Assembly: GCA_023213395.1 (NCBI GenBank)
Contig: CM041465.1
Coordinates: 131,323,741-131,387,740 of the forward strand
Origin: Cycas panzhihuaensis
Taxonomy: Eukaryota > Cycadophyta
Reading direction: 5' to 3'
DNA: 64,000 nucleotides
Shown: piece by piece, positions 46,277 to 59,577 of the stretch
How the letters are laid out: every line of letters begins with the position of its first letter
Position numbering within the stretch: position 1 is the stretch's first letter
The notes under the pieces: generated by a model
The model's database searches: none
What the model was told of the DNA's origin: nothing
The model's input: the letters and a program-made list of their open reading frames with translations, nothing else
Translations under genes and position numbers: made by a program

Positions 46277-48843
46277 TGAAACGTTGTCTATGGGGTGGTA
46301 TCCCTACATTTAGTAAGAGAATGGATTATGCAAGACTGGGTTGGGCTAAACAGCAAGGACTCACCTCGCAGGGCGTCCGTGCGCCGGAGCGCAAATTCGG
46401 GACTTGCAAAGGTGCCTGGTTGCTTCTAGGTAGTTCCAGAAGGCGAGGCCTTCCTACCCCTCAGATGGCTGGGAAGAGGAGGAAAGAGCCTGGCACGTTG
46501 CGTCTTCTCAAGGAAGTGAGAAGGCAACACGAGGATGAGAATGTATGTGTAACGGGATGTCTAGGTGTAAGCTAGTCAAGAGGGCTAGGTGTGGGTAGTT
46601 CTAGCACGAAATGAACTATCTAAATGTAACAGATTGACTGCTAAACAAAAGATACGTAAAGAAGCAAATGTACGTTCCTTTCCTCTTCTAATTTCCTATG
46701 TGTTCATTATTATGCAAGCACGTGCACAAAAAACAACGCTATAAAGAAAATATGCAAGGATGAGGAAAATACTTGGACCAGCGGTTGAATGGAGTGCTAC
46801 GTGTCTCTTTACTTCCTGCTCCTTCTCACTCTACTCGTTGCATGCGCGAAACCGCTCGGTGATGGTTGCTGTAAGTAACCGAAGAGGGGCTAGCTTACCT
46901 CCCCTATGCATGCAAAAGTAAAGCAGAATAGTAAATAACGGAAAGCAACAAATATGGAACTAACCTACAATGGGTTTGTTTCATACGCGACTCTATGAAT
47001 GCGAGATCCTATCCAGCAAACAAGTAGGTTTCTCTCTCTCGGAAGAGGGGCTACGAAATAGATCTAATATGTATATTAAACTTAGAGTAAATATAATCAA
47101 ACTAAGCTAAGCATGTGCATGTTATTTAATGAAATAAATTCTAACAAAGTTTCCACAAACAATTACTTCAACAGATACCCAAAATAAGAGTATAGCGTCA
47201 GGATGGCCAACTCACCCACAGAAAGTCTCCACTTAGCCTCAGGAAAGGAAAACTAACTCACAGCAATAACATAGGGCGGCAAGCAACGAGAAGGAAAAAG
47301 GTAACTAAAAGGTATACAGGCACATCCAAAGAACGAGATGCTACAGGCAACAAATCGTCCAAGTGGATGGGTTGCAAACTGTGAATCGGTAAGAAGCGGT
47401 TTTGGGGCTTATGCAGTGCCCAAAACCAACAGACGAAAATTTAAAACCAGCATGGCAATGGGCTACCAACACTGACTTAGATCCGAAAATGAGCCTCTAA
47501 ATTCCCTAACCTGACTTCTAGAAAGGCACAAAGGTGCAAAGGGAGAGGAAGTAAGGGACGAAACCCTTGGGGAGAAGGGCAGCAAGGGGGATTGACCCCG
47601 CCTTCTTCCCTCTAACTTCCTCTATGTTACCCCTTTGCAACAGCCACTTAAAAGTAGGCTAGCAGGAATGATAGGGGAGTACTATGGTCCACAAATCTAG
47701 AAATATAGTAACAAACTAAGCAAGGAATCGAGGAAGCAAATAAAACAAATATTTATTTGCTAAGAAACTGTAAAAAGTAGCATAAAGCATGAAGTAAACA
47801 AGCAAGGTACCTTGTAGGGAGGAGAAGAAGTATGCATCTGTTGGAAAATAGCAGGAAAAAACCAGCATCCAGTAAGATTTGGTGGCAGGTTTGGAAGAGG
47901 AGACAAATATGTCAAAAATCCTGTGAGTTGGGGCCCTTTGAAGCTTGTCCTTTTTGGGAGACCCTGAAGAATATCCTCCTTGTAGCTTTGTAAACCTACA
48001 AAAGGTGTTGAGCTTGTTATTCCTAAGCAATAGAGATAGTAATGGTCCCTAGTATAGAGTAGCAGCTGTGTGTCTTCTTTTGCAGTAGTTTTCTGTGGAA
48101 GATTTTGTAGAGTTTTTTGTAAAAAATGAGCTAAGAATCCCTGAAAATGAAGAAGAAGTTTAGTTTTATCCCCTGCTCACTATAAGTGAACGTTGGGGAT
48201 GTTAGGGCAATTCAAATGCATAGGTGCCACGTGGCAGCTCCGTGAAAAAGCTGAAACTGTCGCGTGATTTTAAAAAAGTTTTTCAAATAGTCATACCGTG
48301 GTAAACTTCACGGTACCGCAACAAAGATCGCGGTACCGCTAAGTTTACAAAGATCTACATGAAAACAAAAAATAAGCAAAACCGTGGGGTTTGGAGCAAA
48401 ACAGAGCAAATGAAGGCTAGAAAGCAATTGGGGAGTACCGGTGATGGATAAGTAGCTGTGAGTGAACTGGGTCTCAACCAAGGATTCCATCAGACTTGGA
48501 AGAGACTGCAACATGAGTAAGGTGTCGTAAAAAGGGCGAACACGACTGGCTGAGGCATCCCGAGGGGTCATGGAGATGAAGTGGGTGGGTGTGCGCCATA
48601 TGGGGTGTAGCATTCACTGGAGAATGCCCCCACTGTGAGTCGTTATAGGCTGAAAGGCATGCGGTAAGCACATGCAAAGTGATCAAGCAAGAAGACAATG
48701 CAAACATACAGATGTCAGGCAAGCATGCATTACGCAATTTGTACTAAGTAATCTCAGTCAAGCAAGAGCAAAGAGAAGCAAACATATACCTAGGCTTACC
48801 TGAGTCGATGTGTCTCGAGTCCATTCCCGGTAGCCGGGAAACA
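46277..48843 (-). repeat. 5' LTR of the non-autonomous Tat element
   Basis: 2567 bases on the minus strand, from TGTTTCCCGGCTACCGGGAA to GTTTCA. It matches 35289-37838 and, in inverted orientation, 31379-33961. Followed on the plus strand by TAAAG, the target duplication. Confidence 0.93.
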
Positions 48844-48875
48844 TAAAGGGTCACTTTTTATATTTTCACTTTGAA

Positions 48876-48901
48876 GGGAATATGCCAAAAGGCATATTCC
48901 C
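48876..48901. other. Perfect 11-bp hairpin near the Tat insertion site
   Basis: GGGAATATGCC and GGCATATTCCC separated by AAAA. The left-arm counterpart near 31319 has lost perfect pairing (AGCATATTCCT). It lies in the presumed LTR or leader of the copia-like host sequence. Confidence 0.6.
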
Positions 48902-49889
48902 AATAAATACGACTTTTAGAAGGGGGACGTCCATTCTCTCACTAAACCCACGTGGTTTTAATATATCCAAAAGTCATACGACTTAGGACTTAGTGATATG
49001 TGTGACCCTTGGTATCTCCTCACTGTTTGGAGATCTTACGGCAGCCGCAACTCCACCACGGATGACCCACGTGCCTGCTGTCTTCTTCCGGACGGACGGA
49101 CGTTACCAATAGCTCATGGAACAGCCGTCTTCTAGACAAAGAATCTAAACCCAAAGAGAGAGACGCCTTGACCACGTGGAGAAGCACCCAGCCATGGAGA
49201 GAATGCACAGCCACTTAGAGAAGCGCCCATCACACTTCAAACACGCCCAAAAACAGCCTAGCTGTGAGTATTAAGTGCCCAGCCAACATAATCTGTACTT
49301 AGGCTTTGTATATCTCTGTCATTTTTAGCGTTGTACAACGCTTATTTATGTATACAAGTCTCCAAAACAGCCCAGCAATGTCTTAACACACAAGTGCGGG
49401 CTTAATATAGTGAATTCACCTAAGGAGAGGGGTCACAAAAGCATAACAACTCAAAAAATATGAAGATCTGCTAGATACAACACCTAAACCAAGTGTAGCA
49501 GGCTGAAAACGATCCAAAAAAGGCTTCAATCTCTCCCTTATACAGACTTGTAAGTAGATGACTCCAGAAAATGCTCTTTCCTTATGAGTTTTATTGTGTT
49601 CTGATCAACTTACTTGTATACAAAGAAGGTTCTCCCCAAAGTTGCCGAGTCACCAATAGAACGAGTTCTGCATGCCTGAATATTGACTCTGATAACCCTT
49701 ACACTTTGTTCCAGTCGTACCAAAAAAATCTGATCCAATGAAGTTGGTTTTGTCTAAAACTAATGAGCCAATGAGGAGTTGTGGCAAAAAAACACCAATA
49801 ACTCTATGTAAAATAAAAAATTTCTAAAAAATAAAAGGTAAAAGGTTATATTATTAAAACAACCCTCTTAGAATATGGGTCTGAAGATA

Positions 49890-49962
49890 GGTTGAGCAGG
49901 GATTGAACCCAAGACCTATCAGAAAATAAACCTCTCTAACGCCAAGAGGGTGAACTCGCTCT
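49890..49962 (-). ncRNA. Possible tRNA-like/SINE head in the right arm
   Basis: On the minus strand TTGGCGTTAGAG resembles a pol III A box. GGGTTCAATCCC, about 30 bases later, resembles the tRNA T-arm/B box. The left arm lacks the B-box-like part through a 24-base deletion. The folding is incomplete and no anticodon arm is convincing, so this is tentative. Confidence 0.25.
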
Positions 49963-50252
49963 TTAAAAGATACAAGAGACTTTAAATATTAAAGCCTCTT
50001 TTAGTAATAGACTGGTTATGTGTAAAGAATAGAGGTCCGGGAGCAAAATGCCTAAGAGGGCCAGTAAATACCCGGATCTCAAAAGATTATTTAATTAACT
50101 TTAATTTTTTTAAAACTTTATGAAAAAGAATGTATATGAAAAAGGGGCGTCGACACCATGGTGTATACAAATTCTAGCAGGTTCAAAGGCGTAATATAAT
50201 GCACCACAGATGTGATTTAAATGAAAGGCCAAGAAAATACCTGAATTCAAAG

Positions 50253-50280
50253 GCACACACACACACACACACACACACAC
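50253..50280. repeat. (AC)n microsatellite at the end of the right arm
   Basis: About 14 AC units. The left arm has only a few GT units at 29937-29942, showing expansion or contraction after the duplication. Confidence 0.9.
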
Positions 50281-50283
50281 TAT

Positions 50284-52068
50284 ATACTTTGAAAGAGAAA
50301 AAAAATAAATAAAAATAAAAATAAATAAATAAAAGGAATAAGAAACTTGTGTAAGCACATGCAGCCGTAACGTATAGACTCCTCGTAGTTAATTAGCAAG
50401 ATCAAAGATGAATGCGCATATTCGCTTGGGATTTCTAACCATGATATGGAGTTCTATGGAATGTGGCATATTCCTCCATTGCTTGAAACCATCAAACTCC
50501 CCGAAGACATATCAGGGAAAATGTAGTTGGGCATCACTATAAAAAATTCTGATCTAAGTCTTCAAGCGATAGAAGAATTGCTTATCAATAAGGATAGATC
50601 AGACGCAGAGTATCGGGGAGCACTGTAGCCAACAAATTGGACTCAGAAATGGAAAGATGCTTGTCCCAAATCCAGAAGAAAATGAATGATTTTCTGAATT
50701 TGCAAATGAAATATGATAACCTAATGAAGAAGCTCTTGGGTCTCAGTACAATTGAAGATCGTGCCACTCGCTTGCAAAAGGAAAGTAAAAAACTTCAAAG
50801 ATACTACAAATTTAGTTTAATAAACTTGTCAAGAAAGTTTTGGATCCTGATTCCAATTTCTTAAGATCACCAAAACCAAAAGGCGATTTTGGATCTTCGT
50901 CGCTTTGGCCAAGTGGTTAAGGCATGGCTCTACTAAGTACAGGGGGGAAAGACTACTTGAAATGCGATAACTGCAACAATGGTGGTCTGGGCGATTCGTG
51001 GATTATGGAGGAAACCCCTATCGCGGAGAGTACAGAAGCCTCGACGGCGAGTAAATGCAGATGACGAAGAATGGATGGATAAGAAACCAACAACACAAAG
51101 CACGATTAACCCAAAGGGAAAAACCACGAACCCAATTAGATCCGATCAACAGCCAACCAAGTTACAGTAGCAACTCTTTCACAAGCTTTTGCGTTATATC
51201 GATATACAACAAGCATATAATGATTCTCTAGGGAGATGCATCTACAACAGAAACTACTGAGTTGGAAAAGAAGCTGGAAAAGCAAACAAGGGAATTATGG
51301 ATGATCAAAGATGCTTTACAAAAGCACGTGAAATCTTCGGAATTGCTTGAAGTTAATGATCAAGATTCACACTTAAAAGCTGCAATGAAAAGATAAACAT
51401 GGGGAAGCAAAGAAAAGAACGGTTGAAACCTGAGGCCGGACGTTCTCTGCACCCGCCAATTCCACAAACCAGGCTGAATCAGAGAGATGTTAACAGACAT
51501 ACAAGGGTTGGGCGATGTACAAGCAGGGTAAAAATGCTGAAGGGATTTTAGAACGACTGAATGGCTTCCACAGGGAAGAATGGGACTGGTTTTAATGGTG
51601 CTTCAGATAACAACCAATGATCTACAGATATCTACTAATGATCTACAGATAGTTGCTGAAATAATCTACAAGAAATAGATTACTTGTTGAAATAGATCTA
51701 CATAAGGGCGGGATTACAGGCTAAAGGATGCAAGAGACAACCCACATACAAGTATAGGCCTTTTCAACGGCAAAACTAGATCAAATAAACTATTTTTTTG
51801 AAATATATTCAAAAAACATCAAATAGACAAAATATATGTATATATTTGTATTGAAAAAAAATACACGAAGAACCTGGTAAACTGTGACATGATTGTTGTG
51901 CAGACTTCTGAGCGAGAGAACGTCTTTCACAATAGATGAAACTTCGATCCATCTTCTCCAGTGAACAGGTGAGCTTGCCAGGATCTCAACAAGTAGTCAT
52001 ATGCATATGTTTTGCCAGATATATGAGAAGCTAAATCAAAAAATGAGCAAAAGTATCAACTCCAACTT
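50284..52068 (+). other. Unassigned region with broken coiled-coil coding pieces
   Basis: The plus strand has frame pieces with coding-like composition. One reads ECAYSLGISNHDMEFYGMWH near 50420, one MERCLSQIQKKMNDFLNLQM near 50650 with IEDRATRLQKESKKL near 50750, and one TELEKKLEKQTRELWMIKDA near 51250. They are predicted coiled coils separated by stops. I cannot assign a family. Small coiled-coil proteins of endogenous pararetroviruses or retrotransposon accessory genes are possible. Orientation is opposite to the outer copia element, so it may be a separate insertion in its leader. Confidence 0.3.
50899..50940 (+). tRNA. Truncated tRNA-Ser-like sequence
   Basis: GTCGCTTTGGCCAAGTGGTT and the following 22 bases match the 5' half of plant tRNA-Ser(GCU): acceptor strand, D arm with A box, and the anticodon stem up to AAGTAC. 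The anticodon position is ACT instead of GCT. The 3' half (variable arm, T arm) is not recognisable, so this is a pseudogene or the head of a tRNA-derived SINE. Confidence 0.6.
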
Positions 52069-52081
52069 GGCTCTGATACCA
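52069..52081 (-). promoter_or_regulatory. Primer binding site of the outer copia element
   Basis: TGGTATCAGAGCC on the minus strand, two bases after the 5' LTR. Complementary to the initiator tRNA-Met 3' end. Confidence 0.92.
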
Positions 52082-52083
52082 AA

Positions 52084-52500
52084 TGTAGGAAAAATATTTG
52101 CAGGAGAATAGGGCAGAACATGTAACTAATAATCAAAACTCAATACAAATCATAAATCATTGTAGCGTAAACCATGAAATCATTGTATTCAAGCCATTGT
52201 GAGAAGTGAGCATTACAAATTTCGAATAAGGAGGCGGTGTCTAGAGACACCAGGGTTGTACACCTCTCAATATTTATAATTTGGGGGAGGAGGGAAACTC
52301 CTCAACCCCTGAATTCAAAATAATAATAAAACAATGTTAACTTAACTCAAATGAAACTAACTCAACTTAACATAAATCAAAGTTAAACTTACCTTAATTT
52401 ACCTTGACATGTTGAGCATCACATGTCTAAATTAAAGTTGATGAAGTGTATAATCTTGGCTGGAAAGGTGGGAGTGGAGTGATGACGATTAACTCCAACA
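52084..52500 (-). repeat. 5' LTR of the outer copia element
   Basis: 417 bases matching 27666-28081. On the minus strand it runs TGTTGGAGTTAATCG to TTCCTACA. AAAAG follows at 52501-52505, identical to 27661-27665. Confidence 0.94.
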
Positions 52501-52505
52501 AAAAG

Positions 52506-54086
52506 AAGATCTTTTTGCATTTCGAGGTAGTGCATATTTAGGTAGACCAAGTAGAGTGGAAAGCTACCACTTATTGGAAGTCTTCGGATCTGCAAGGCCC
52601 TAGGTTCTATATTTAGATTAGGATTATACATTATTTTTATTAAAATAAATTTATATATAGTTACATCACATGCATTTGTTATTTGCTCTTTTTTTTAATA
52701 TTTAAGGATAACTTCCCCCATCGAAAAATGGGCCACTTTTATCTCTACTTGAATTTGATCACCAAGGAAGGGGGGTGACCCTATGCTCTATATGAGTTGA
52801 GTTTGTGCTATGTTTTGAGAGGGGCAATGGTGGGTAGTTATCTCAACAGTATGCAATTGGGATAATTGAGTGAACACCATTTGTCCTATTGAGAGTAGTT
52901 TTCTCTTCTCTTCATTCATCTCTTAGAGCTTGAGGCTTGTTGGAATTAAATGCAGTACTTATAGACCTTCTACTTTTACGAGTGGAATATTCTTAGAATG
53001 ATGAGTCCCCATAGACTTATCCATGAGCAAATCAATCCTAGGGTCTTGATTCTTTCAGGTATCTACTTCAGTTAGTTCTTCCTCATATCTAAATTGAGTC
53101 TTATCATGTAGATTCATTAAAGGGTGGGTTAGGATAGGTTAGTTGCCTTGGGGGGTAGTTGCACTTAGGTTAAGCACATAAAATTCATCTTTAATTAGGG
53201 CACATGTGCCCTAATGACCTTGTTAAATCTTATAAGCCTTTTTATGGGTGTTGTTTGGTCCTTTTAAGGAGGTTGTAATTAGATTAATTATATTTTCTTT
53301 CTATCTTCCATGTATTTATTTCTTGTGTGTCTACTTATTTATATTCCTTTATATGTTAGATAGTTTATTATATTGCGTAGATTCTCTCTCATTTCCCCCT
53401 CATTCCCACTCCATATGCATACGTCACATCTTCACTACTTTCCTAGTTTAGGTCTCTCTTAGTCCCCACACTCATGTTTATGAGACGCACAAGTGTCTGT
53501 GAGCGAGTGCTATCATTTCCTCTTCTAACCTAGACCTCCTTGCCCTTGGGCCCTTATCGAGTTGTGCAAGTGACCTTGCCCACATATCAGTTTATAAAAT
53601 ATAATGAAAAAATGATCTTTTAATCTTCCAATGAATTAATCAAGTTTTAATTATGTGGTTTCAATAATTTTCCACAAATCTAAACACAAGATAACTAGTG
53701 ACTCATGTTAGTGTACATCTTTATAGATAGATATTATAACTATTCTTATTTGTAGCCTCATTTTGATCTTAACTAAATTATATTAAGGGATTATTATTAT
53801 ATTTACATTAGTATCTCTATTATTCCTTTTAAAATGAACTTAAGGATAAAAGTTATAATTGATAGTTTATAATTCCTTTTATTTAAACATTATTGTGAGT
53901 ATATTTCTCTTATAAATACATTTGTATAATTTACTTTCCTCTTGTTCTAGCTTAATTACTTAATAGTTGGGATAAAAGAAGATATATGGAAGAGTAATAA
54001 GAATTGTATATGTATATATGTATGGGAGCTATTAAACTATTTACCTAGTTCACTGCATCCAAGAGATATGGTATTCTCCAATATGT
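52506..54086. other. Unassigned AT-rich region
   Basis: Continuation of the sequence interrupted by the outer copia element at 27661. No protein domain, RNA gene or terminal repeats recognised. The open frame at 53248-53451 is T-rich and unsupported. Confidence 0.4.
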
Positions 54087-54147
54087 TTGGGGATGACCAT
54101 GCCCCTTAGATGTTGTGAACTAGGTAGAAGGAATTATGCATCTTATA

Positions 54148-55459
<1,312 letters not shown>

Positions 55460-56800
55460 TCCCCTAATTTGGTGGCGAAACATCACCCTCCCGCCTCCTT
55501 CTTGGCACACCTCCGAGGCATTTGTGACCTCTCTTTTAAATCGATGGGAACATTTTGTTTGGCAGACAACAAAATCCCTAATTTGTGAGATTAGCAAACC
55601 CTAATTTACCAAAAGCGGATTTGAAAGGAAATTCGAATTTCTTTTAATCTGGGAGAGTTCATAAATATGTATCGAAGCCAATCGTCTCTTTGGTGTGCAG
55701 GTTTGGTTTAGATGGTCTGTTTTTTGTGACCGGGCGTTTCCTGCGGGTTATGGGAAGATTACGGTCGTTTTGATGGATCGTTGTATATGGAGAATGCACT
55801 TTGCTAACCCCGGGCTGATCTTACTGATAAAGAGAATCTGCCCCATGCGAGTGCTAAATAAATTAGCTGTTCGTGTTGCAAGTCAGGTTTTGTTAGTGCC
55901 TGGTTTGTGTCAATTTAAGCAGCCACATCGCTTTAAGCAAAATAATGCCATGCTAGGGTTACGCAGAGGTGCTTGTTTTTTCTTATTTGTGTGTTTTTTC
56001 TTTTTGCTAGGTTTTTGTTTTTTTTTTAATAAGAATTCCCTCGTTGTTGTTAATGAATGGATATCCCTCTTATATGATGATAAGGGCGTATAGACACAAT
56101 TTTTACTCTATTTAGAGCCATGGGTATGGAATCTGCAACCCGCCATTGCATCCCAATAATTATTTGTTGTCTTTATATTTTTAAGGTCAAAGATTGTAAA
56201 GGATATAAACGTAAAGAATGTCGTTCTGTCTCATCCTTACCACTAGTGCAGATTTCAACACTTTGTAAGCGCCGATCGGCACTTGTAATAAGAAAATATC
56301 CCTGTCTGCGTCTATGAGCAACTTATCGAACCCTATCATTATGTCGACTGCAGTCATTGTTATCTGTATGCCTCGTTATTTCCGGGGGCTAGAGTCCTAT
56401 GTAAGGCAGTAATAGTCTTGGCTTTTATGTTGAAGATATTCTTATTTATTGATGTGAGATCCTGGCTAACAGGTGGGAAGACGATGGCTGCGGGTAATGT
56501 GCTCCCCTCCTTCGGATGGCTGATCGTGGCTATCAATTGTGAAGTGTGAGATTGCTCTATAGATGCTTTTCCGTTTATTTAATTTTATCTCTATTTGCTC
56601 TTATTCGTGTTTTTTAAAATCTTATTTCCCTATTCGCTGCTTACTCCTGTCAATGGTGGAGTGGAGTAGAGATTCGGGTGGGGGGAAGTTGCTAAGAGGT
56701 GTCTATCGGCAGGGTCATAGGAACAAGAACTTTTTGAGAAACAGGCAATTACTACGCTATGTATAACTAGCACAGTATTGGTCTCTGGTAGCATGGGGGT
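55460..56800 (+). other. Low-repeat segment, possible 5' part of a host gene
   Basis: Less AT-rich than its surroundings and not similar to any repeat seen elsewhere in the window. An AAACCCTAATTTACC stretch (55596-55610) and a short open start ATGTATCGAAGC (55666) ending in TGTGCAG before GTTTGG could be a leader and first exon. The 132-codon plus frame at 55695-56093 and the minus frame 55379-55597 show no known domain. From 56500 to 60060 the plus strand becomes strongly T-rich, as in plant introns. This is weak evidence for a plus-strand gene. Confidence 0.2.
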
Positions 56801-57387
56801 AATTGCTTTTTTTATTCAATAACCTCACCGTTTGTGATAGGGTTAATCGAAATGATCCTTGAGTTGTTGGTGTTTGTAATCATTTTGTCAATAATCCTTG
56901 TTAAGGGATAGGCTGATGCTTGCCTTTTTTGTTTTGTCTTTTTTCATTTCATAATTTATTCGTACCCAACAAAATGCGGAGTGATTTGCATTTTAAGATG
57001 GAATGTATTTGAGAAATTGATCTTCGGTTTGTTTTTCCATCTCTTTTAGGCTTTTAAAGATTTTGTTTCCTTATTTCAATTTTTTAATTTTTGATGCATT
57101 TGGCTTTTAGAATTTGTTGTGCTAAGGCATTAGGTTATGGTTCAAATGATTAGTCTTTTCTTATCATATTATGATCTAAGGTTTAATGTGTTTTGAATGT
57201 TTGGTCATTTTATTTGAAGTATTTCATTTTTTATTTTCTAGATTTTTGAAATTTAAATTGATGAATTGTGGCAATTTTTGATTTCCTAGGTAAGTGCTTA
57301 TTTTATTTGCCATAGTGGGCCATTTTAGTTTTATTTTAAAATTTGTGGAATTTTTTGTTTTTAGTTGAGGGGTCTTCATTTGTAGTT
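56801..57387. other. T-rich region without recognisable genes
   Basis: The plus strand is T- and G-rich with no domain-bearing open frame. Consistent with intron or old spacer. Confidence 0.35.
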
Positions 57388-57654
57388 TGTTATGAATTGT
57401 TGTTTAGAGTTGAGTTCTTGAGTTGTAGTGAAGAAAATTGGTTTCTAATAAGAAATTAGATAAACTCCTTTGTTTTAGACGTAGTTATGAATTGTTGTTT
57501 AGAGTTGAGTTCTTGAGTTGTAGTGAAGACAAATGGTTTCTAATAAGAAATTAGATAAACTCCTTTGTTTTAGATGTAGTTATGAATTGTTGTTTAGAGT
57601 TGAGTTCTTGAGTTGTAGTGAAGAAAAATGGTTTCTAATAAGAAATTAGATAAA

Positions 57655-57655
<1 letters not shown>
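57388..57655 (+). repeat. 95-base tandem repeat, nearly three copies
   Basis: Units start TATGAATTGTTGTTTAGAG at 57391, 57486 and 57581, exactly 95 bases apart, with only a few differences between copies. The last copy is cut off where a TA microsatellite begins. Confidence 0.95.

Positions 57656-57657
<2 letters not shown>

Positions 57658-57699
<42 letters not shown>
57658..57699. repeat. (TA)n microsatellite
   Basis: About 21 AT/TA units directly after the 95-base tandem repeat. Confidence 0.95.
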
Positions 57700-57701
<2 letters not shown>

Positions 57702-59570
57702 TTAAAATTTTGACCTAATTCTAGTGTATGCTTGGTTTGAATTGAACAAGTATTTCTTAAAATAACCTAAATGTTAGCATTAAGTTTCATACTATAATAA
57801 AAGTTTTTTTGCATTAGTAATTAATCAAGGTTTTGGAGGGATGGTTGATAGTTTAGCTAATTGGAGGGTCCATCACAAAAGGAATGAGTGTTGGAGCAAT
57901 GACTTATTAGAAGAGATAATGGGTTTTGTTGGTAAAGACTTGGGGAGATTCTAGAGTTAGTCTCTTATAAATGTTGTGTAATAGTTAGGTTGTGTTTGTC
58001 ATGATTGTTTTGAGTAGCCATTTTGGCAAATTTTGTATAGGGGTTGGGTCCCATCCTAATCCCCATATTTATTTATACCATATAAAAAAAATCAAGATTT
58101 TGGAAATTTTACAAAGGCATGTAATTGGATTATGCTTTTGTCTACCACTTTTTGGTAGGATTTTAAGTTTGATTTTAAGATAGTTGGTTTTGGTGTTATA
58201 TATATTCAAGATTAAATAAATCTCTCTTTATTATTTAAATGGAAGTTTTATTTGAGATGTAAAACATTTGGCAACATGAGCTTGCTCTTTTTTGAAGTTT
58301 TAAGTGGGTTTGAGTTTGATTTGTGTTTTAAGATGTAAATAAGAGGTTGGTATGGTTTTAAAATGGTAGTTATCTTTAGTTAGACAATTTTGAGAAGTTT
58401 ATTTTGTTGCTTGAATTCATGTTTGTGGTTCTTTTAAGATGATTTTATATAATTTGTTTAAATGGCGTAATTATATGTAATCATTAAATTAGTGAAGAGT
58501 AATATTTTTTTAGGGAGGCTATGCATTTATGCAATATGAAAATTAATTTATTAATATTTTATTAATATTAGTTAATTATTTTTTGGATATTGGGTTTTGA
58601 CTAAACTTGTTTTTTGTTTGAGTGTGTTAGGGTCACTTGATATTGAGTATCATTTTTAGCACATTTGAGATGAGAATTAATAATTTCATTATGGGCCATT
58701 GGCCATTTTGCTATGCACCTTCACATATATATTTTTGATGTGAATACATATATCAATTCTCTTATGCACACATGCAAGTGTATTAGTTTTAAAATTATTG
58801 ATTGTAATTTGTGTTTTTTAGGGTTTGAGTGTTTCATTGTTCCTTGTCTCTTATTGTCCTTTTTTATTTTTAGATCTCTTATGTTTTGCTCAATAGTTTT
58901 TGGATATCGGTATTCTTTTATATCATAGAACCATTTGGAACTTCTTTATGTTGATTTGTGTGGTGATTATTGTCTCTCCATGTTTAGTTCATCTCTTGTG
59001 TCTTTGTTATGTGTTATTTATCATCTCCTTAGTTTTGCGCTTGTCCTTTTATCATTGCATTATTTTGTACTTTCATCATCTTTGTGTGTATCCTTGGTTC
59101 TATATTTGTTGCCTTGCCATCCCTAATTTTGCATTCTTTGCCTTGGTTTTGTCCTTGGTTTTGCATTCATTGCCTTGCCATATTTTCATTATTGCATTTG
59201 TTTGCCTTGTCTCCTTGGTTTTGTATTCATTGCTTTGCCATGTTTCATTTATTGCATTTCTTGCTCTTCCATGGTTGTGTATTAATGTGCAAACTTTTTT
59301 TTGTTGCATTTGTTTGCCTTATTCTTTCATTGCCTTATATTTTTGATGTGTCACCAATTGTAGTTCATGTTTATAAGTTAGGTAATAATGTTTTATTAAT
59401 TTATTTATTAATAAGGAAATTGAATCGTAAATTATGTGAAAAGTATGTTGTGTTTGATAAAAATTAAAGAATTAATTTTTTTTTTGAATTTTGAATTGTT
59501 AAGTAATGTGTTATGTAAATATTACCATGGTTGGAAATTGATTTTTTTAATATATTTGAAGGTATTGATA
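57700..59570. other. T-rich region with degenerate repeats, no clear gene
   Basis: Between 59090 and 59275 a phrase of the type CCTTGGTTTTGCATTCATTG recurs with a spacing of about 60 bases. Overlapping hydrophobic open frames at 58900-59467 come from this T-rich repeat and are not supported as proteins. No RNA gene seen. Confidence 0.4.
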
Positions 59571-59577
59571 ATATAAG

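Larger units (their letters stand above)
35289..48843 (-). mobile_element. Non-autonomous Tat-type Ty3/gypsy element, complete ends
   Basis: A 13.55 kb element read right to left: 5' LTR 46277-48843, primer site 46259-46275, leader, gag-protease 45975-42342, antisense gene 39311-41737, RNase H 38615-38193, 3' LTR 35289-37838. Exact TAAAG target duplications flank it (35284-35288 and 48844-48848). Gag and protease are of Tat/Ogre type. No reverse transcriptase, polymerase-linked RNase H or integrase is present between protease and the 3' LTR. It must therefore have used enzymes from another element. The purine tract at the 3' LTR is weak (minus strand GCGAAGCGA). Confidence 0.9.
45736..50283 (-). 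repeat. Right arm of the 4.5 kb inverted duplication
   Basis: The reverse complement matches 29934-34502. The outer 1.4 kb (48849-50283) is the former upstream part of the copia-like sequence interrupted by the Tat element. The inner part is the Tat 5' LTR, leader and start of gag in their original context, so this arm is probably the source. Confidence 0.9.
27666..52500 (-). mobile_element. Outer Ty1/copia element, non-autonomous, with nested inserts
   Basis: The two ends carry matching LTRs (27666-28081 and 52084-52500) and are flanked by identical AAAAG. The primer site is next to the right LTR and the polypurine tract next to the left LTR, both on the minus strand, so the element is transcribed right to left. 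Its own readable content is a copia-type gag next to the 3' LTR. No protease, integrase or reverse transcriptase of its own is seen. The 24.8 kb span is due to later insertions and rearrangement, mainly the Tat element 35289-48843 and its inverted duplicate at 29934-34502. Confidence 0.85.

Noticed and set aside
57388-57655. CRISPR-like array
   Set aside because: The 95-base units are contiguous tandem copies without spacers, in plant nuclear DNA.
58900-59467. Hydrophobic frames suggesting membrane proteins
   Set aside because: Produced by T-rich degenerate repeats (TTG/CTT-rich). Overlapping frames look alike, which is typical of low complexity.
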